Below, piece after piece: positions 51,794 to 61,594 of a stretch of DNA of 64,000 nucleotides. Position 1 is the first letter of the stretch. Every line of letters begins with the position of its first letter. Origin of the DNA: JAOAPY01 sp041492185 (GTDB taxonomy: Bacteria; Acidobacteriota; Blastocatellia; Pyrinomonadales; Pyrinomonadaceae); contig JBGPWL010000004.1 of assembly GCA_041492185.1 (NCBI GenBank), positions 1 through 64,000 on the forward strand, given 5' to 3'. Below the pieces are notes generated by a model. The model was not told where the DNA came from. It did not search any database and saw nothing but the letters and a program-made list of their open reading frames with translations. Made by a program: the position numbers and the translations under genes.

Positions 51794-53155
51794 TTATCTC
51801 AACAAACTTGAAATCTCCAGCCGGCGCGCGAGATCCGAATCGAAACAGTTCTCGGGGTCAATCGCTCGCTTCACTTCCAACCATTCACTCAATCGCGGGT
51901 ACATCGCGCGAAATATCTCCGGTCGCATCCGCGCATCCTTCGCCAGATAAACGCGGCCGCCATATTTCACCACGATCTCATCCAGATGGTCGAGAAACGG
52001 AAAAAGTCCCGCGTCGCTCACCGGCAGATCGAGCGTCAAAGTGTAACCCTCAATCGGAAACGACAACAGCCCCTGCCCTGCTGGTCCAAATCGTTTCAGC
52101 ACTGAAAGAAAACTGGAGCGACCGGCGGCGCCCAACGCTTCGAGCAAGGCCCGCATTCCCTCGAGCGCTTGATCCGACGGCAACACACATTGATATTGAA
52201 CAAAGCCGCGCTTGCCATACATGCGGTTCCAGTTGCCGATTCGATCCAAAGGGAAAAAGAAGCTTTCGTAATCGGCAACGAACGGCTCTTTTCTTCGACC
52301 CTGCAAACGATAGTAGAGATTGTTGAAGGCCGCCATGCTCGCCGCATTCAAAACCCACGAAGGAAAATCAAAGCCGAGATTGTGCTGCCGACGTGGTCTT
52401 GAGTACGGTTCCCTGCGCAGGGGCGCGGGCAGATCGGCAATCGTCGCATGATGGCCGCGCATCAAGATGCCGCGGCCCAGATTTTTTCCTTTCGCCAGCG
52501 AATCGATCCAGGCGACGGTGTAATGATCGTCCCATTCGCTTTCTGATAGTACAGCAAATGACTCGTCGAGATTCTTCGCCTGGTGGTGTTGCACGGTCAA
52601 GTATGACGATTCGACCGGAATCAATTGAAAAGCAACTTCGGTGATGATGCCGGTCAGACCCATGCCACCAATCGTCGCCCAGAAGATCGATTCCTCATGC
52701 TGCGCGGAACAACGCCGGCGCGAACGATCCGCAAAGACGATTTCGATCTCTTTCACATGCGCGCCAAACGCGCCGTCGCGATGATGGTTCTTGCCGTGAA
52801 TGTCCGCGGCCACACAACCACCGAGCGAAACGTACTTTGTTCCCGGCACGACGGCGGGAAACCAGCCGTGCGGCAAGAACTCATTTATTACTTCCGCGAG
52901 TGTTGTTCCCGCTTCAGCCACCAGCAATCCACTTTGTTCGTCAAATGAAAGCGATCGGCCCAGCCGTTCGGTGAGCATCACGATGCCGTCTTCAAACATC
53001 GCGGCATCGCCGTAGCTTCGTCCCTGTCCACGCGCGATCATTTGGCTTGCGCGTGGCGGCAGCGCTTCGGAAATATTTTCCGGACAGATTACCGTTGACA
53101 GGCGACGCGGATAGCGTCCCCATCCCGACAATTCCATGCTGCGCGCGATGGTCAT
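51794..53155 (-). CDS. DprE1-like FAD-dependent decaprenyl-phosphoryl-ribose oxidase
   Basis: 453 residues. The FAD motif ARGQGRSYGD and the HGKNHH region (His120) match DprE1, which oxidises decaprenyl-phosphoryl ribose to the 2-keto form on the way to the arabinose donor. Lys406 in VYLAKDAR aligns with the essential lysine of the mycobacterial enzyme. The position of its reactive cysteine (in GWNICVD) is a threonine here (GYTLTLD, Thr374). Adjacent to a DPPR-synthase-like gene, so a pentofuranose lipid donor is likely. Confidence 0.92.
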   Translation of the reverse strand: MTIARSMELSGWGRYPRRLSTVICPENISEALPPRASQMIARGQGRSYGDAAMFEDGIVMLTERLGRSLSFDEQSGLLVAEAGTTLAEVINEFLPHGWFPAVVPGTKYVSLGGCVAADIHGKNHHRDGAFGAHVKEIEIVFADRSRRRCSAQHEESIFWATIGGMGLTGIITEVAFQLIPVESSYLTVQHHQAKNLDESFAVLSESEWDDHYTVAWIDSLAKGKNLGRGILMRGHHATIADLPAPLRREPYSRPRRQHNLGFDFPSWVLNAASMAAFNNLYYRLQGRRKEPFVADYESFFFPLDRIGNWNRMYGKRGFVQYQCVLPSDQALEGMRALLEALGAAGRSSFLSVLKRFGPAGQGLLSFPIEGYTLTLDLPVSDAGLFPFLDHLDEIVVKYGGRVYLAKDARMRPEIFRAMYPRLSEWLEVKRAIDPENCFDSDLARRLEISSLLR

Positions 53156-53215
53156 AAGTCAGTGGAGTTGCGTCGATGCCAGTGTACTGACTCTCAATTG
53201 ATTTCTTTTCCTGCC

Positions 53216-53284
53216 CGTTCGTGTGATTTCGTGGATCGTATCTTCCCTGTTTACGGAAGGCGATCCACGCGCATCACACGAACG
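53216..53284. repeat. Inverted repeat, CGATCCACGAA family, copy 3
   Basis: Arms 53216-53238 and 53261-53284 are near-identical inverted copies (CGTTCGTGTGAT then GTGGATCG at the ends). Same family as 25516-25593. Sits between the DprE1-like gene and the end of the 599-aa membrane-protein gene. Confidence 0.85.
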
Positions 53285-53294
53285 ATCACGAAAC

Positions 53295-55094
53295 TCAAAA
53301 CTCTTTTCTCTCAAACTGAATCCAGTAAAGCGCGATTCCGAGCACACGACCATCTTCGCTGACGCCCAGGGAACTGGGCGACGCAGCGTCCGGCAGAAAC
53401 AACTCCAGAAGGTTTTGCTGTCGCATGATATTTGCCGGCAACACGACGCTGACCTCGTGAGGAAGATCGTCATTGAAAGAAAACCTTGCGACCGGTTTCC
53501 CGTTTAATGCGATGCTGAACCTTTGTGCGGGATGTTGATTGGTAACCACAAACGCATGAAGCTTGATGGTCAGCACCAGCTCCTGAATTCTGTCTACACG
53601 AAAAACCAGCCCTGCTTCCTTCGCCTCGGTCCAGCGAAATTGGGTTTCCGCCGGACTCCAGCCATACCACAAATATCCGACCGACTGGGGCGTCGTGAAG
53701 TCAATGCGATCCGGCGGCGCGATTGGTATGTTCGCGGGCAGCGGCGCGCGTACCAGGCCCGCAAGAAACTGCGGCTGACGCCAATCCCAATTTCGTTCAG
53801 GATGTTCATCGATGTTCAGTGGCCGCATGTTCCACATCCACGTCGCAGGCGAATTGGCTCCGAGTCCGTTGATGGCGATGCTCGCAAAAAGCAGTGCCGC
53901 GCCCATCGCGAGTTCAAGCGTCTTTGCCGCTGGCTTAATAGCGTATTCAGTGCGCGCCCGCAACATCGCCTGTTGTCCCAGGATCGCCAGCAGCACAAAC
54001 CAGGGCACGAGGCCGGTACTGAAACGCGCGCCGAAACTGTGCCCACCCCACCAGTGAACAAAGCATGAGATGATCGCCACGTGCGCGACAATGACAGTCA
54101 GCGAGAGCGCCACCAGCCGCGGGTAGACTATCTGTCGTCGATAACGAACCAACAAATAGCCGATGAAAAAAAGCACGGGCACGTAAACCAACAGCCCCCG
54201 TCCCGGACTAATCAGGTTGCCGGCCAACGCCGTCCAAAAAACACCAAACTGCAGTCGGCTGGCACGATAATAGTTCGGCAACAAATGACCGAAGAGGCGC
54301 CACGAATAAACCATGAACGCGGCAAACCAGGCGGCGCCCGCGATCGCATAGCGAAGAAAGAACGGGCGGTAGAAGAGAAAAATGTAAACCGTAATGGCAA
54401 TGATGTGCACCGCAAAAGTCGGACGAACGATGTACATCCACGAGAGCAGAGTCGCGAGCAGAATGGGTTTCAGCCGCTTACGGTTGGTCGCTGCGCCCAG
54501 CAGCATGAGCAATACCAGTCCAAGTAGAAAAGATCCCCACGTATCGGTCCACAGACTTCTGGACGCAGTGCTCCATATCTGAGTGCCAAGCCCGCCGCCC
54601 ACTGCGACGATCACGCTCCAAAACATCGGCAAGACCAGGCGCGCCAAACAAAAAGAACAAACAACCAAACCGGCCATCAACAGTGCGGCAATGACCAGTT
54701 CGATTCGCGCCTCGCCATGCAAGTCATAAGTGCCGTCGGCGTTTGCGGCGGACATGCCGAACGCGTTCATGACCGCGACGAAAGGAATCGAGAGCAGCGA
54801 ACTGCCTGGTGGAAAGTAGTAGTAGACGCGGCCGTTGACGACTTCGAGTTGATAGATATTTCCATACTTGTAGTAGTCGCCAAACCATACCGGCGCGCCC
54901 GGCGTCAACTCGTAATGGTCCAGAGTGAAACTGTGATGATGAATCAAGCTCTCGCTCAGCAGCATTGAATACGAAGAGTCTGTCACTTGATGAATGCGCG
55001 ATGTGAGAAATAGCGAGAGTGTCACGGCAAAGAGCAAGCCCGCGAGTATTGAATCGCGGCCAGGTCGAAAGAATTGATTTCGCACTCGGTGCAT
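53295..55094 (-). CDS. Polytopic membrane protein with C-terminal beta-rich module (599 aa)
   Basis: Hydrophobic helices fill residues about 15-420, with a first periplasmic loop YELTPGAPVWFGDYYKYGNI and a FPPGSSLLSIP motif. The last ~125 residues (YLWYGWSPAETQFRWTEAKE onward, ending SLGVSEDGRVLGIALYW) are a beta-sandwich with SLGV, as at the end of the 747-aa protein. GT-C-like or flippase-like; I do not recognise a named family. Minus-strand, between the DprE1-like gene and another membrane-protein gene. Confidence 0.87.
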   Translation of the reverse strand: MHRVRNQFFRPGRDSILAGLLFAVTLSLFLTSRIHQVTDSSYSMLLSESLIHHHSFTLDHYELTPGAPVWFGDYYKYGNIYQLEVVNGRVYYYFPPGSSLLSIPFVAVMNAFGMSAANADGTYDLHGEARIELVIAALLMAGLVVCSFCLARLVLPMFWSVIVAVGGGLGTQIWSTASRSLWTDTWGSFLLGLVLLMLLGAATNRKRLKPILLATLLSWMYIVRPTFAVHIIAITVYIFLFYRPFFLRYAIAGAAWFAAFMVYSWRLFGHLLPNYYRASRLQFGVFWTALAGNLISPGRGLLVYVPVLFFIGYLLVRYRRQIVYPRLVALSLTVIVAHVAIISCFVHWWGGHSFGARFSTGLVPWFVLLAILGQQAMLRARTEYAIKPAAKTLELAMGAALLFASIAINGLGANSPATWMWNMRPLNIDEHPERNWDWRQPQFLAGLVRAPLPANIPIAPPDRIDFTTPQSVGYLWYGWSPAETQFRWTEAKEAGLVFRVDRIQELVLTIKLHAFVVTNQHPAQRFSIALNGKPVARFSFNDDLPHEVSVVLPANIMRQQNLLELFLPDAASPSSLGVSEDGRVLGIALYWIQFERKEF

Positions 55095-55126
55095 TCTGAT
55101 TAACTCTTGGAAACTCCCTCTAATCT

Positions 55127-56815
55127 TCAGTCGGACTTCTTCACGGGTTCGAGACTATTGGGCCAATGAATCAGAAAGTAGGGATAACCATCGACCTCGC
55201 CCCGGCGTTCGAGCGTGCCGCCCAGGCTAACAATCTCGTCGGCGACCGCCTGCATGCTCGCGTCGTCGGTAACAATATACTGGGGCTCGCCCCGTTTAAT
55301 CACAAATTGATAGACCAGCAAACGCGTCTCTGGATCGGTTGAGGTGAGCTTGTGCGCCGGCTTGCGCGCGTAGTACCAAAACGTGCCGCTTAACTCGCAG
55401 GCCCAGACCCACGCGGACTCGTCGGCCAGTTCCGCCGGCAGCGAGAAGTACTTTGGCATGCTCTCCGTCGACGAGGGAATGTATTTGGACCAAACGCGTC
55501 CCATTACGATCAGCCCCGGCGACAATGAAAGTGCTAAGCCAATGCAGAGCAACGCTCGCCGTTTCCAACTACCCATACGCATCGTCGAGAGTGAGTGGTG
55601 CTCCAACGCAAGCGCGCCAAGCGCGAGCAACAGTACGGCGCCGAATAGCCCGGGCCACGGATAGTAATGAACCGTAGCCGGATGAGTCAGGAAGTAGGTA
55701 TTAGACACGGCGAGAATAATCAAAGCCGAAGCGAGCAAGCGACTCCAACTGAGCTTGCGAACGAATGGAGTCGCAAAGCCACTCTCTGCCCGTCGCCTTG
55801 ATAAGCAGATCAAGCCAACACAGCCGGCGAAGATGATTGGCAAAACCCAATTCACCGTGCTCGATTTCCCCGCCCCGAAGTAATACGAGATGTTTCGCCC
55901 AACGCAGGCGAGCGTCGGCGGGTCGGCGTTTTCATGATTGTAGGTGGGCAAGTACCAGGCGCCGGCGACCAGACTCTGGTGGATCGCGACGGGAAGCACG
56001 CCGCCCAGGAACACGCCAGAGATGAACGGAACCCAGGCGCTCTTGTACCACGACCGCAAGCTCGCGGGCCAAAGCAACAATAGAACGCCGGGCAGCAGCA
56101 AAACTACGGGCACGCGCGCGAGGATTGCAAACCCAAACAACAACCCCGCAAAAAGAGTCAGTGACCAGGCCAGGTAGAATGACCTTGCCTGCACCGCAAT
56201 CGCCGCCGTTAAGCAAAGACCTGCTAACAGCAAGGGTACCAACAGCGCATTGATCGAAAAGCTCGCATTGTCCAACTGCGCCAGCATCTCGAGACCCAGA
56301 ATCAGCGCGACGATGAAAAGGCCGGCTGCCAGTGGGCGTCGCTTGAATGCCGCAACGACCAGCATCACCAAACCGGCAAGCAAGAAGACTATTGTCACGA
56401 AGCGATTCAAGCCGTGCAGCGCCCGGCCCTCCGGAAAGAGCGCCAGCATCAAACCGGCGCCCGGTGAATACTGCACCGCCACATGATCAGCCACTGGAAA
56501 ATAATGACATGCGAGCGGGGAAACCATCTCGTCCCAAACCGGCAGAGGCACGTGATGCGACTGCATCAACTCGACAAGCAACCGCGTGTGGCGCGACTCT
56601 ACCGTAAATTGCGGCGTCGTTCGGGCGGCCGTGGCGTGACGAATGTCCTGGGCCGTTTGCAGGTAGCCGAAAGGATCGCAGAAACTGGGATTTTCTTCGA
56701 CTTGGCGCGCCCGCCGATCAGTCGTTAACGCTGAGAAGATCAATGTCACGCCGAGGGCGCAAAGCCAGGCCACCTCGAGCAAGCGCACAAACAGGTTCTT
56801 AGTCGCAGGTTTCAT
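55127..56815 (-). CDS. Polytopic membrane protein, GT-C-like (about 562 aa)
   Basis: The ATG at 56815 (MKPATKNLFVRLLEV) is used; the frame is open further upstream, but those 63 codons run past the divergent promoter and into the neighbouring gene's 5' end. About ten helices follow. The first loop has FCDPFGYLQTAQDIRH, and a long periplasmic loop holds SPLACHYFPVADHVAVQYSPG. The C-terminal 100 residues are soluble (GEPQYIVTDDASMQAVADEI). Likely a glycosyltransferase of the lipid-phosphate-sugar-dependent type; no named family can be assigned. Confidence 0.82.
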   Translation of the reverse strand: MKPATKNLFVRLLEVAWLCALGVTLIFSALTTDRRARQVEENPSFCDPFGYLQTAQDIRHATAARTTPQFTVESRHTRLLVELMQSHHVPLPVWDEMVSPLACHYFPVADHVAVQYSPGAGLMLALFPEGRALHGLNRFVTIVFLLAGLVMLVVAAFKRRPLAAGLFIVALILGLEMLAQLDNASFSINALLVPLLLAGLCLTAAIAVQARSFYLAWSLTLFAGLLFGFAILARVPVVLLLPGVLLLLWPASLRSWYKSAWVPFISGVFLGGVLPVAIHQSLVAGAWYLPTYNHENADPPTLACVGRNISYYFGAGKSSTVNWVLPIIFAGCVGLICLSRRRAESGFATPFVRKLSWSRLLASALIILAVSNTYFLTHPATVHYYPWPGLFGAVLLLALGALALEHHSLSTMRMGSWKRRALLCIGLALSLSPGLIVMGRVWSKYIPSSTESMPKYFSLPAELADESAWVWACELSGTFWYYARKPAHKLTSTDPETRLLVYQFVIKRGEPQYIVTDDASMQAVADEIVSLGGTLERRGEVDGYPYFLIHWPNSLEPVKKSD

Positions 56816-56992
56816 CAGCTCAGAATAGTCCGTGAAGTATACCGCGATAGCGCTCAGGGTGAAGTATTCTGCGCTCGGAAACATTTTGACGAACGGATTT
56901 ATGCTGTGCGACACTGTGGGCACTTCGTTATTCGAGCTGACCACTCGCGCTCTTTCGTTCGGACCAGGAAAGAGGAGGCATTCACGAATTCC

Positions 56993-57691
56993 ATGATCAC
57001 TCAAAAGAAAAATTCCGCCCTTTGGAAACTAGCTTTGACTCTCTCCTTGCTGAGCATCCTGACCGCGTGTAGTAAGGACGAGACTCGTCGCGAGCCTGCG
57101 AAGCCCAGGCCGCCTGTCTCTCCGATGGACACGGCAATGTTGGAAGCAGCGGCGAAAGGCGATAACGCGCGGGTCAAGGAGTTGCTCGACAAAGGCGTCA
57201 ATGTGAATATGCGGGGCGGCGATCGCAACACGCCGATCATGGAAGCAACTTATGGGGGCCACCTCGATACCGTCAAGCTCTTGCTCGATCACGGCGCCGA
57301 CTTGAGCGCCAAGAAGAACGACGGCGCGACGCCAATGACCCTCACGCCCAAGAAAGACATCCTTGATTTGTTCAAGGACGTGAACAGCCTGGTGGAGGCA
57401 GCAAGCAAAGGGACTAACCAGGTGGTCAAGGAGTTGATCGAGAAAGGCACCCCGGTCAATGGGCTCGATCAGTTCGGGCATTCAGCTCTAACTGAATCTT
57501 CTTATAATGGCAAGACAGAGACGGTCAAACTTCTACTCGACAAAGGAGCCGATCCAAACATTAAGAAGTCGGATGACCAAACGCCGCTCAGTCTTGCTAC
57601 GGGTCAGAAACATCCAGACATCGTAAAACTGCTTAACGAAGCCATAGCGAAACAGTCAAAGCCTGCTGCTGCGCCGTCGCCTGCTAAGTAA
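56993..57691 (+). CDS. Ankyrin-repeat lipoprotein
   Basis: About 232 residues. The N-terminus KLALTLSLLSILTACSK is a lipobox (LTAC). Ankyrin repeats follow: MLEAAAKGDNARVKELLDKG, then NTPIMEATYGGHLDTVKLLL, and, after a gap, HSALTESSYNGKTETVKLLL, with QTPLSLATGQKHPDIVKLLN at the end. Periplasmic protein-binding scaffold. The ATG at 56993 is chosen over an upstream in-frame one because the signal begins here; an AGGAGG lies 15 bases upstream, rather far. Confidence 0.88.
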   Translation: MITQKKNSALWKLALTLSLLSILTACSKDETRREPAKPRPPVSPMDTAMLEAAAKGDNARVKELLDKGVNVNMRGGDRNTPIMEATYGGHLDTVKLLLDHGADLSAKKNDGATPMTLTPKKDILDLFKDVNSLVEAASKGTNQVVKELIEKGTPVNGLDQFGHSALTESSYNGKTETVKLLLDKGADPNIKKSDDQTPLSLATGQKHPDIVKLLNEAIAKQSKPAAAPSPAK

Positions 57692-57718
57692 CGAGCACAC
57701 GCCACGGATAATCCGCTG

Positions 57719-59473
57719 TCATTCTCGCGCGCGATAAAGGTAGATTGAATGACCAAACACTTTTTCGGGCTTTAGCGTTCGATATTTGTCAAAGTAGTTT
57801 CGTCGCTGCTCTTCGCTGATCTCTGCGTTGTTCGCATCCCTCAGGCCCGCGGGCACGGTTGCTCCGTTGAGAAAGCCCGCGCCGATGGCGACATAACGCG
57901 TTGACGACGATTGCAAATCAGGCGGCGCAAAATCCTGCAATTTGATTGTATACATTTCGGGTACCCAGCCTCCGGACACTGCTCCGACCAGTTGCGTCTC
58001 GCCACGAGCGTGCAGATACGCGGCCAACTCGCCGATGTCTTCACCCCATTCAACATTCGAATCGTTTAGCAGTTGCCAGCCAGGTTTTCCAAGAGTCAGC
58101 GGGCTCGTGTATGACAAGTAATCCGGATAGGCGCGCACCGCGTCAACCAACATCCATCCAAGTAAGACCACCACGAAAACCGCAGCCGCCCTGGCCCGCG
58201 CACAATTCAAAAACCGATCGAGAAAGGTTCCGCCCAATAAGAAAAGAAATGGAAACACCGGCGCAATGTGCCTGACGCCGATGTTGATGTTGCCGCTCAT
58301 GGACATAACCATGTAGATCGCAACGGGTGCAATCAGCAAGATGACTTCCCGCTCTTTCCTGAAAAGGCCGGCCCAAATCGCCCAAAGCAACGCGGCCACC
58401 GCCAATAGGAGGAACGGCAAAGTAGTCTTGAGCGCGAAAGTAACCGGGAAGTAATACCACCAGCCAAAATTGCTGTAGTGACCCAGCAGCGAAGTCGGAT
58501 GACCGAAATGGTTGTGAACATAGATCGTGTAAATCCCAAAAAGGTATTCGGTGGGAAGTATCTTCGAAAGCAAATTAACAGTTGCGATTATTCGCTGTGC
58601 GTTAACTGGCTTAGTTGCAGCTCCGCTAATGAAATCAATTTCCGAACGCGCCAGCGGCGGATGCTGAAAGTAATACGCGGCGTTAAGCACGACGAGTACG
58701 ACTAACGATGCGATGACGGTCTGCGCGATTGCTCTACGACGTGTAGATCCATGTCGCAGCGCTTTCCAACCTCCGTAAATGAGAGCGCCGACAAAGATGG
58801 GCGCTAATATCGCGAGCGAAAACTTCGTCAGCAACGCGGCCCCGGTCGCAACGCCGAACCAAACGGCGCGAGAAAATGTCGGCGCGCGGCCGTAACCATA
58901 CAGCGCAAAAAAGAACAACAGATAACCAAATGCAGCCGGCACATCCGTGTGTACGATGCGCCCGTGGGCCAGCATTGTCGGCTCGAGACTAAACAGTGCG
59001 ACCGCGATCACGGCTGCGCGCCTGCCGAAAAGCTGCCGGCCAAAAATAAAGATCAACGCGCCTAACGCGAGTGTGAGGAGAATCATCGGCACGCGCGCCC
59101 AAAATGAAATTGCCTGGAAGCGCTGCTTGTTTGCCTGCCAGAAATCAATTGAGGTGTCGACTGTAAGAGTTGCAAAGTTCTGATCGGCCGGCGCAGTCAG
59201 TGTGTTGACGTTTGGCCGCAGGAATAAAAGCGGCGCGGCAGCCCACATCTTCACCAGTGGTGGGTGCTCGGGGTTCAAACTAAAATTTCCCGTGGTTAGA
59301 TATTGGTAACCCGAAGGAATGTGAACCAGCTCGTCATTAGTGAGGCTCTTGCGCGCGATGACACTGACCATGTTCGCGCCCATCAACAGCAGGATGATGC
59401 AACAGAGGATCTCTGCGCGGCGCTGCGTTAGCGAGTCTCTGAAGGACGAAATTTTGATGGATGATCGATTCAA
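57719..59473 (-). CDS. PMT/ArnT-like (GT39-like) membrane glycosyltransferase
   Basis: 584 residues, about 11 helices. The first loop has TNDELVHIPSGYQYLTTGNF then NPEHPPLVK, the acidic and His-Pro motif of the GT39/ArnT group, which use polyprenyl-phosphate sugars in the periplasm. MLAHGRIVHTDVPAA and IGVRHIAPVFPFLFLLGG are typical further blocks. Together with the DprE1-like and UbiA-like genes, it could be an acceptor-specific pentosyltransferase, which is an inference. Confidence 0.9.
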   Translation of the reverse strand: MNRSSIKISSFRDSLTQRRAEILCCIILLLMGANMVSVIARKSLTNDELVHIPSGYQYLTTGNFSLNPEHPPLVKMWAAAPLLFLRPNVNTLTAPADQNFATLTVDTSIDFWQANKQRFQAISFWARVPMILLTLALGALIFIFGRQLFGRRAAVIAVALFSLEPTMLAHGRIVHTDVPAAFGYLLFFFALYGYGRAPTFSRAVWFGVATGAALLTKFSLAILAPIFVGALIYGGWKALRHGSTRRRAIAQTVIASLVVLVVLNAAYYFQHPPLARSEIDFISGAATKPVNAQRIIATVNLLSKILPTEYLFGIYTIYVHNHFGHPTSLLGHYSNFGWWYYFPVTFALKTTLPFLLLAVAALLWAIWAGLFRKEREVILLIAPVAIYMVMSMSGNINIGVRHIAPVFPFLFLLGGTFLDRFLNCARARAAAVFVVVLLGWMLVDAVRAYPDYLSYTSPLTLGKPGWQLLNDSNVEWGEDIGELAAYLHARGETQLVGAVSGGWVPEMYTIKLQDFAPPDLQSSSTRYVAIGAGFLNGATVPAGLRDANNAEISEEQRRNYFDKYRTLKPEKVFGHSIYLYRARE

Positions 59474-59608
59474 ATGTGTCCCACACCCACGGAGACCGAT
59501 ATGTCACTTGCCGCGCAACGATAGACTAATCTATGCTTCGCGCGGAAATCTAATGCAAAGCTCTTCAATCAGTTTTCGGCCTTTTGTCTGACCGCCCACA
59601 ATTTCGTA

Positions 59609-61594
59609 ATGAAGCTCCCGTTATTACCAATTCGACGTCCAATCGTTCGTGAACTCCTAATCTTTCTGGGGTTCCTCGTCCTGACGGCGATCATGACCTG
59701 GCCCTGGGTCCTGCACCTTCGCGATGCCGTGCCCGACACCGGCGATCCTTACGCGATCTCCTATTTTCTTTGGTGGGATTTTCATCAGACGTTTCACCAT
59801 CCGCTAAATCTTTTTCAAGCGACGATCCTCTATCCGTATCATAACAGTCTCGCTTTCGGAGAATTCGATTATGGTGTCAGCCTGATCTTTTTTCCCCTTT
59901 TCGCAATTGGACTTCGCCCGCTTACAGTTTACAGCGTTGCGGCGTTCCTCAGCTTTCCTTTCACTGGCTACGGGACGTTTCGACTGGCTCGAACGCTGTC
60001 CGCGTCGACGGCGATCGCCTGGGTCGCGGGCATCATCATTGCATTTCTCCCCTTTCGCTTTCATCACCTGGCGCATTTGCATCTGATCTTTGCCGGCTGG
60101 ATCCTTCTGCTGTTTGAAGCATTGGTGCTCTTTGCGCGCAAGCGAAGCTGGCCGCTGGCAATGTGGCTGGGATTCGCGTTCCTGATGAACGCGCTTACCT
60201 GCACGACGTGGCTAATCCTGACAATAATTCCGCTCGGCATTTCCGCGGGTTTGCTCCTTACGCGAAACAACGCATGGCGCGACCCGCAGTTTTGGTTGCG
60301 AGCCGGCGCGACGCTCTGCCTGGCTGCGCTCCTGCTGCTTCCTTTTCTGCTACCGCTGCGACGCGCTGCCGCCGTGAATGGTTTTATTAGATCGCCGGAT
60401 GAAGTAAGGCAATATTCGGCGCGCTGGATCAATTGGTTGGCTGCTGAAGATCGAACGAGGGTTTGGCGAGGTCTCGGCGCGGCCGGCAACACTACGGAGA
60501 TGGTTCTGTTTCCTGGTTTGCTTGCTCCGCTGTTGGCCTTCGCCGCATTTCTATTTTCAACTCGCGAGACAAAAAGGCGCGACAATGAAGAGGCAGAACG
60601 CCGAAGTTATGAAAGAGTACTGTTGGCACTTCTTGATTCGACCGCAATCATCTCCGGCGTCGTCGCGCTGCTGACACTCGGTTATGACGTTTTCAAACTG
60701 CGACTGTTTGGACATCTCATCTTAACCGCGACTGGTCCGACGCGTGCTCTGAACATCCTAATTGTAACTTTCTTTATCCGCTGTTTGATTGCCTATCCGA
60801 AGGTGCTTCGTAATGCGCTGGGCGGAGACAGGAATCTGTCAGCGAGTTTCAATTCGCCACATCGTTCGGAACTGTTTGGCCACGCCCTTGTCTGGATCGC
60901 AATCGGTTTAGCCGGCTCCTTTGGACTGAACTTCTTCTTTCACAAATTCTTGTACGATTACGTATTTGTTTTTCGCGGCATGCGCGTAGCCACCCGCTGG
61001 GCCATGATCGGTTACGTCGGTCTGGCGCTGCTTGCCGGTCTTGGCGCGCAGCGATTCGCCGACGCGATTGGCCGTTGGTGGCCGCGGTTCGGGAAACCCG
61101 TAACCTACAGCGTGATCGTTATCGCCATTCTTCTTGAGTTGCACGCGGCGCCGCTACAAATGATCCGCGGTGAGATCGATCCCGATGCGCTCACGCTCGA
61201 TCTCAAGGATCGAAAAATGTCCGGCGGCATTATCGAATTGCCGATCGGCGATCGAGATCACCTCTACATGTTGCGCGCTGCCGATCATCAACATCCGATA
61301 GTCAACGGGCGCTACAGTTTTGTGCCCGAATTGCAGAAGGAAATTCAGGCGTTAACTTCAACGGGACCGATTTCGGATCGCGTGCTGGATATTTTTGAAA
61401 GCATTCCAGTTTCGTATGTAACGGTGCACAGTGCGATGCTCTCGCCCGAGGAACGCGCGAGCATCGAAGAGTTTCTGAATCGCGGCGTGGCCTCGGGCCG
61501 TTTGCGATTCATCAAGCGTTTTGATGCCGGGGTCAGTGAAGGAATGCGACAACATAACGATCTCTACGCGGTGACCAAAACGGAACCGAAATGA
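59609..61594 (+). CDS. Polytopic membrane protein (661 aa), paralogue of next gene
   Basis: The N-terminus RELLIFLGFLVLTAIMTWPW and first periplasmic loop (DTGDPYAISYFLWWDFHQTF, then TILYPYHNSLAFGEFDYG) are closely related to the next gene. The GT-C-like plan has ten to twelve helices followed by a soluble C-terminus (HAAPLQMIRGEIDP, LTLDLKDRKMSGGIIELP, then YSFVPELQKEIQ). ATGA overlap with the next gene. No named family can be given. Confidence 0.85.
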   Translation: MKLPLLPIRRPIVRELLIFLGFLVLTAIMTWPWVLHLRDAVPDTGDPYAISYFLWWDFHQTFHHPLNLFQATILYPYHNSLAFGEFDYGVSLIFFPLFAIGLRPLTVYSVAAFLSFPFTGYGTFRLARTLSASTAIAWVAGIIIAFLPFRFHHLAHLHLIFAGWILLLFEALVLFARKRSWPLAMWLGFAFLMNALTCTTWLILTIIPLGISAGLLLTRNNAWRDPQFWLRAGATLCLAALLLLPFLLPLRRAAAVNGFIRSPDEVRQYSARWINWLAAEDRTRVWRGLGAAGNTTEMVLFPGLLAPLLAFAAFLFSTRETKRRDNEEAERRSYERVLLALLDSTAIISGVVALLTLGYDVFKLRLFGHLILTATGPTRALNILIVTFFIRCLIAYPKVLRNALGGDRNLSASFNSPHRSELFGHALVWIAIGLAGSFGLNFFFHKFLYDYVFVFRGMRVATRWAMIGYVGLALLAGLGAQRFADAIGRWWPRFGKPVTYSVIVIAILLELHAAPLQMIRGEIDPDALTLDLKDRKMSGGIIELPIGDRDHLYMLRAADHQHPIVNGRYSFVPELQKEIQALTSTGPISDRVLDIFESIPVSYVTVHSAMLSPEERASIEEFLNRGVASGRLRFIKRFDAGVSEGMRQHNDLYAVTKTEPK

